Assembly (NCBI RefSeq): GCF_018614525.1 | Contig: NZ_JAGGOL010000023.1 | Span: 1 to 47,539 of the forward strand | Length of the DNA: 47,539 nt | From: Streptomyces sp. ISL-11 | GTDB taxonomy: Bacteria; Actinomycetota; Actinomycetes; Streptomycetales; Streptomycetaceae | Direction: 5' to 3' | In this document: positions 36,502 through 47,539 of the stretch, piece after piece | How the letters are laid out: every line of letters starts with the position of its first letter | Numbering within the stretch: the stretch's first letter is position 1 | Made by a program: the position numbers and the translations under genes | Notes under the pieces: model-generated | Databases searched by the model: none | What the model was told of the DNA's origin: nothing | The model's input: the letters and a program-made list of their open reading frames with translations, nothing else

Positions 36502-37740
36502 TCAGGCGGGCCGGGCCTCGCCCCACTGCTCGATGAGGTCGCAGGCCGTCTCCACGCCCCGGTCGGCGCGGACGAGTTCGCCCAGGCGGGCGGCCCGTTC
36601 GGCGATGCCCGGCTCGTCGACGGCCTGGGCCACGGCCTGGGTGAGGGCTCCGCCGGTCAGCTTCTGGAACGGCACGGGCGGTGCGGAGACGCCGAGTGCG
36701 GCGAGCCGGGCAGCCCAGTACGGGCCGTCGGCCCAGCAGGGCACCGTCACCTGCGGCACCCCTGCGCGCAGGACGTCGGCGGTCGTGCCGAAGGACGCGC
36801 CGTGGATGACGGCGGCGGCGCGCGGGAAGAGCCAGCCGTAGTCGACCTCCCCGGTGCGGAACTCGTCGTCGGGCAGGTCGCCTTCGGGGCCGCCGACGAC
36901 GACCAGGCGCCGCTTGGCCTTGCGGACGGCGTCCCGGACCAGCTCCAGGGTGCGCTCGCCGTAGACCGGCCAGGCGCTGCCCAGGGCGAGCACCACGGGC
37001 GCGGGGCCGCTGTCGAGGAATTCCACCAGGTCGGCGGGCGGCTCGGTGGTGCGGTCCAGGGTCCAGTAGCCGGTCACGTGGGCGCGCTGGGGCCAGTCGC
37101 GCGGCGGCGGCATGAAGGAGGGGCTGTAGGGATAGAGGATGGGCTGGTCGGTGCCCAGCCGTGCCGCGGGCGACGCCATGCCCAGGGCGGGCAGGCCCCG
37201 GCGCTTCCGGAACCTGTTGACGGCGGGCCGGTTCCACTGCCATTCCATCTGGGCGCTCATGAAATGGGTGAAGCGGGTCCAGGGCGCGCCCAGCGGCAGG
37301 TCCGGGGTGTTGTAGGCCCGGAATTCGCCGGTGGCGGTGATCGGCCACCAGGAGACGGTGCCCCACGGCACCCCGGGGCCGGCGTATCCGACCCCGCGGG
37401 TGATGAGGGCGTTCAGCATGAAGTCGGCGTCCTGCCCGGCCTCGTACATCCGCTCCATGGACTCGACGACCTCGTCGAGGCTGGGCTTCGGCATCTTCAG
37501 GGCCGTGCGGATCGACGAGGGGCTCTTGCGGATGGAATCGACGACCGCGGGGGTGGCGAAGTAGTCCTTACCGCTACCGGGAATCTCCCGGAAGTTCAGC
37601 CCGGCCTTCTCCACCATCTCCCGGAAGTCGGCGGAGGTGGCCAGCGCGACCTCGTGACCGCGGGCGACGAGACCGGCCCCCAGCGCGATGAAGGGGTGGA
37701 CGTCGCCGCGTGTCCCGAATGTCAGCAGTGAAATCTTCAT
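36502..37740 (-). CDS. GT1-family glycosyltransferase (secondary metabolite type)
   Basis: A 412-residue GT-B enzyme. The N-terminus MKISLLTFGTRGDVHPFIALG is typical of the sterol/vancomycin-type UGT group. The C-terminal donor domain has VVLALGSAWPVYGE, a VDYGWLFPRAAAVIHGASFGTTADVLRAGVPQ motif and ADGPYWAARL. It is likely to attach the amino-deoxysugar to the polyketide aglycone. ATG 37740 overlaps the SDR stop (ATGA) and is preferred to an upstream GTG inside that gene because the fold begins there. The donor His loop reads HGASFGT rather than the common HGGAGT, which is found in some members. Confidence 0.88.
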   Translation of the reverse strand: MKISLLTFGTRGDVHPFIALGAGLVARGHEVALATSADFREMVEKAGLNFREIPGSGKDYFATPAVVDSIRKSPSSIRTALKMPKPSLDEVVESMERMYEAGQDADFMLNALITRGVGYAGPGVPWGTVSWWPITATGEFRAYNTPDLPLGAPWTRFTHFMSAQMEWQWNRPAVNRFRKRRGLPALGMASPAARLGTDQPILYPYSPSFMPPPRDWPQRAHVTGYWTLDRTTEPPADLVEFLDSGPAPVVLALGSAWPVYGERTLELVRDAVRKAKRRLVVVGGPEGDLPDDEFRTGEVDYGWLFPRAAAVIHGASFGTTADVLRAGVPQVTVPCWADGPYWAARLAALGVSAPPVPFQKLTGGALTQAVAQAVDEPGIAERAARLGELVRADRGVETACDLIEQWGEARPA

Positions 37741-38759
37741 AGTGCCCTTTGCAGCTGTGCCTGGTGCTTCTGGAACCAACGGACGGTGTCGAGCAATCCG
37801 TCCTCCAGCGTTCTCGGAGTGAAGTCGGCGAGGGTGTGCAGCTTTTCGAGGTCGAGCGCCCGCCGGCTCGCGCCGACGGGTTTGTCCGGGTCCATGCGCA
37901 CCCGCTCGGCGTGGCCGGCGGTGGCCGCCACCAGGTGGGCGAGGTCACGGATGGAGACCGCTTCCTCGGTGCCGATGTTCAGGGTGTGGTGCGTGCCGTC
38001 CGCCACCATGCACAGGACGGCCCGGACCAGGTCCTGCACGTGAATGAAGGTCCTGGTCTGGCTGCCGTCCCCCCAGATCTCGATGTCCCGGCCGGCGGCC
38101 AGCCGCGCCAGCATGTTGGGGATGACGTGGTTGGTGGAGCCCTCGAAGTCGTCCCGGGGGCCGTAGACGTTGCTCGGGCGCGGTGTGTAGATGTTCATCC
38201 CGTACTGGCCGCGGTAGAGGTCGGCCATGACCTCGGTGAACATCTTGGACAGCCGGTAGCCGTTCGGCGAATACTCCATGTGCCGCCGGTGGTCGTCCTC
38301 TTCGCGCATCGGGTGCGAGCCCGCGTACGAGTAGATCTCGGCCGAACTCACGAGGACGGTGTCGGACACTGCCCGACTGCGTGCGAAATTCAGCACGTTG
38401 GAGACCATCCGCGCGTTTTCGTCGAGCATTCTGCCCGATTGCTCGAGCAGGAACTTCATATTCCCGTCCAGCGTAGCGCAGTTGATGATCGCGTCAACAC
38501 CTGTGCCGGTCCGGTCCGTTACGGAATCCACGGCGGCGGCCAGTGCGTCCGCGTCGAGGAGGTCGAAACGGCGCAAGTGCAGCGCATCGCTGGTAGGGAG
38601 TTCATCGATGACGGCGGACTTTTCGGTGCGATAGGCGCAGATGACTTCCGCACCGCGGTCCAGGAGCTCTTCGACGAAATGCGAGCCGATGAATCCGAGT
38701 CCACCGGTCACCAGTACCGTACGGCCGGCCCAGGGGTCCGGCGGCGTGTTCCCCCGCAC
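37737..38759 (-). CDS. NAD-dependent sugar epimerase/ketoreductase (SDR)
   Basis: A 340-residue extended SDR. TVLVTGGLGFIGSHFVEELL binds the cofactor, VSSAEIYSYAG and the catalytic YRLSK (YxxxK) follow, and RPSNVYGPRDDFEG and GDGSQTRTFIHVQDLV bind substrate. It resembles GDP-fucose synthase-like and NDP-hexose 4-ketoreductase/epimerase proteins. In this operon a 4-ketoreductase role is reasonable: after 2,3-dehydration and amination the 4-keto group must be reduced. The GTG start directly abuts the stop of the macrolide-type glycosyltransferase. Confidence 0.8.
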   Translation of the reverse strand: MRGNTPPDPWAGRTVLVTGGLGFIGSHFVEELLDRGAEVICAYRTEKSAVIDELPTSDALHLRRFDLLDADALAAAVDSVTDRTGTGVDAIINCATLDGNMKFLLEQSGRMLDENARMVSNVLNFARSRAVSDTVLVSSAEIYSYAGSHPMREEDDHRRHMEYSPNGYRLSKMFTEVMADLYRGQYGMNIYTPRPSNVYGPRDDFEGSTNHVIPNMLARLAAGRDIEIWGDGSQTRTFIHVQDLVRAVLCMVADGTHHTLNIGTEEAVSIRDLAHLVAATAGHAERVRMDPDKPVGASRRALDLEKLHTLADFTPRTLEDGLLDTVRWFQKHQAQLQRAL

Positions 38760-39956
38760 TCAGACACGCTCCAGGAAGGCTTCGATCTCGTCGGCGGCGC
38801 GTGCGGAGCCGCCGGCGGCGCGGGCGCGTTCGCCCGCGGCGGCGACCCGCTGCCGGATCTCCGGGTCCCCGGCCGCCCGCACCGCGGCGCGCAGTGCCTC
38901 GGGGGTGACCTCGTCCCGGGCGATCCGCACGCCGAGGCCCAGTTCCTGGGTGCGGCGGGCGTTGAAGTCCAGCTCCACGGACTGGGCGACGGCCACGGTC
39001 GGGGTGTCGAAGTACAGGGCCTCCATGGTGCTGCGCAGTCCGGCGTGCGTGAGGAAGACCTGGGCGTGTTCCAGGACGGCGAGCTGCGGGACGTGCCGGT
39101 GCACCTCGAAGTTGGGCGGCAGGGGGCCGAGGTCGGCGGGGTCGGTGTGGCCGGTGGCCATGACCACGTGCCAGGGCTGTCCGGCGAACGCGTCGAGGCA
39201 CGCGCGGTAGAAGTCGGGCCGCTCGTTGAAGAGGGTGCCCAGCGCGATCAGCAGCACGGGGTCGCCGTTCCCGGGCGGTGCCCACGGCCCCTGGGCGGCG
39301 GGGTCGGCGAGGCCGGGCCCGACGAAGACGTAGCGGGAATCGAAGGTGTCCGCGGCGGGCTGGAAGTCCTCGGACACGAAGACGAGGTTGAGGTCCTCGG
39401 CGACGCCGAGGAAGTCGGCGGCCTCGGGGGCGGGCAGGCCGTGGCCGGCCCGGAACTCCACGAGCTTCGCCCCGAACTCGGCCAGTGCCGGGTGCTGCGG
39501 GTCGAGGGGCGGGAAGTCCCCGGCGAGGGCCTGGAGCATGGAGAAGTGCTCGTTCGACGCGAGCACGGGCACGGACTGCGCGGCGGGCAGGCCCCACTTC
39601 TCGGTGAGCGCCCGGCCGGCGAAGTTCATGAGCGTGTCGTAGACGACGAGATCCGGCCGGTCGGCGGCGAGGGCGGACTCGGCGGCGGTGGCGGCCGCGA
39701 TGTTCTCCCGGAGCAGCTGGAGCGGGCCGCCCGCGAGCTCGTCGGCGGTCAGGTCGGCCCGGACGCTGCGGTCGGCGGGCCAGACCGACGTGTAGGTGAC
39801 GGGCTCCGCGCCGGCGGCGGCGACCTGCTCGGCGAACTGGGGGGCGGTGACGTAACTGACCCGGTGGCCGCGGCCGGTGAGGCCGGCGACCACGGACAGG
39901 GTGGGGTTCACGTGTCCCTGGTAGGGGGCGCCGAGGAAGGCGATGTGGTGGTTCAC
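38760..39956 (-). CDS. MGT-family macrolide glycosyltransferase
   Basis: A 398-residue GT-B enzyme of the OleD/OleI/Mgt group: HIAFLGAPYQGHVNPTLSVVAGLTGRGH at the start, then LLIALGTLFNERPDFYRACLDAF, NFEVHRHVPQLAVLEHAQVFLTHAG and an AQSVELDFNARR donor-site segment. Members of this group often glucosylate and silence the producer's own macrolide, so self-resistance is likely, but attachment of a second cluster sugar is possible. It lies 36 bp after the terminal PKS gene. GTG 39956 has AAGGAG nine bases upstream. Confidence 0.88.
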   Translation of the reverse strand: MNHHIAFLGAPYQGHVNPTLSVVAGLTGRGHRVSYVTAPQFAEQVAAAGAEPVTYTSVWPADRSVRADLTADELAGGPLQLLRENIAAATAAESALAADRPDLVVYDTLMNFAGRALTEKWGLPAAQSVPVLASNEHFSMLQALAGDFPPLDPQHPALAEFGAKLVEFRAGHGLPAPEAADFLGVAEDLNLVFVSEDFQPAADTFDSRYVFVGPGLADPAAQGPWAPPGNGDPVLLIALGTLFNERPDFYRACLDAFAGQPWHVVMATGHTDPADLGPLPPNFEVHRHVPQLAVLEHAQVFLTHAGLRSTMEALYFDTPTVAVAQSVELDFNARRTQELGLGVRIARDEVTPEALRAAVRAAGDPEIRQRVAAAGERARAAGGSARAADEIEAFLERV

Positions 39957-39992
39957 GAGCGGTGACTCCTTAGGTGGTGCTGTTCTTGCCCG

Positions 39993-47539
<7,547 letters not shown>

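Overview
The window is high-GC actinobacterial DNA and almost certainly from a Streptomyces chromosome. Third-position GC is high, many starts are GTG or TTG with purine-rich ribosome sites, and the first 18 kb have the gene order I remember from the Streptomyces core chromosome around the ATP synthase operon (comparison from memory, not a search).

Positions 1-17954 are core genome. In order: the start of an unrecognised gene, a STAS-domain anti-sigma antagonist, 3-hydroxybutyryl-CoA dehydrogenase, PduO-type cobalamin adenosyltransferase (its last 66-68 bp are duplicated just downstream), a small membrane protein, a histidine kinase/response regulator pair, a secreted GH18 chitinase behind a DasR-type double repeat, a DUF2550 protein, the complete F1Fo ATP synthase operon atpIBEFHAGDC (minus strand) with a strong Rex-operator match upstream and several long hairpins between genes, and a polyprenyl-phosphate GlcNAc-1-phosphate transferase.

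Positions 17995-47539 are a glycosylated polyketide gene cluster that begins 40 bp from that transferase and runs off the window. Its first part (17995-30862, minus strand) is a tightly coupled 13-gene operon. Glutamate mutase makes 3-methylaspartate. A VinN-like ligase loads it on a carrier protein, and a PLP decarboxylase gives 3-amino-2-methylpropionyl-ACP, the vicenistatin-type beta-amino starter. The same operon holds a second amino-acid ligase, three carrier-protein domains, two papain-like/BtrH-like acyltransferases (one fused to a carrier domain), a KAS III-like acyltransferase with a changed active site, two acyl-CoA-dehydrogenase-fold flavoproteins and a phosphopantetheinyl transferase. 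The acyltransferase VinK and peptidase VinJ of known macrolactam pathways are not seen in the window.

The second part (31168-39956) makes and attaches a deoxysugar: rfbA, rfbB, a 2,3-dehydratase, an aminotransferase, a 3-amino-sugar-type N-acetyltransferase, an SDR and two glycosyltransferases, one of the macrolide-inactivating type. The last gene (39993 to the window end) is the terminal type I PKS: (AT)-DH-KR-ACP / KS-AT-DH-ACP-TE. The final module has no KR and a DH without its catalytic His.

Together the cluster points to a glycosylated macrolactam (or macrolide) with a 3-amino-2-methylpropionate-derived unit, delivered by an acyl-shuttling set that differs from the described VinK/VinJ route.
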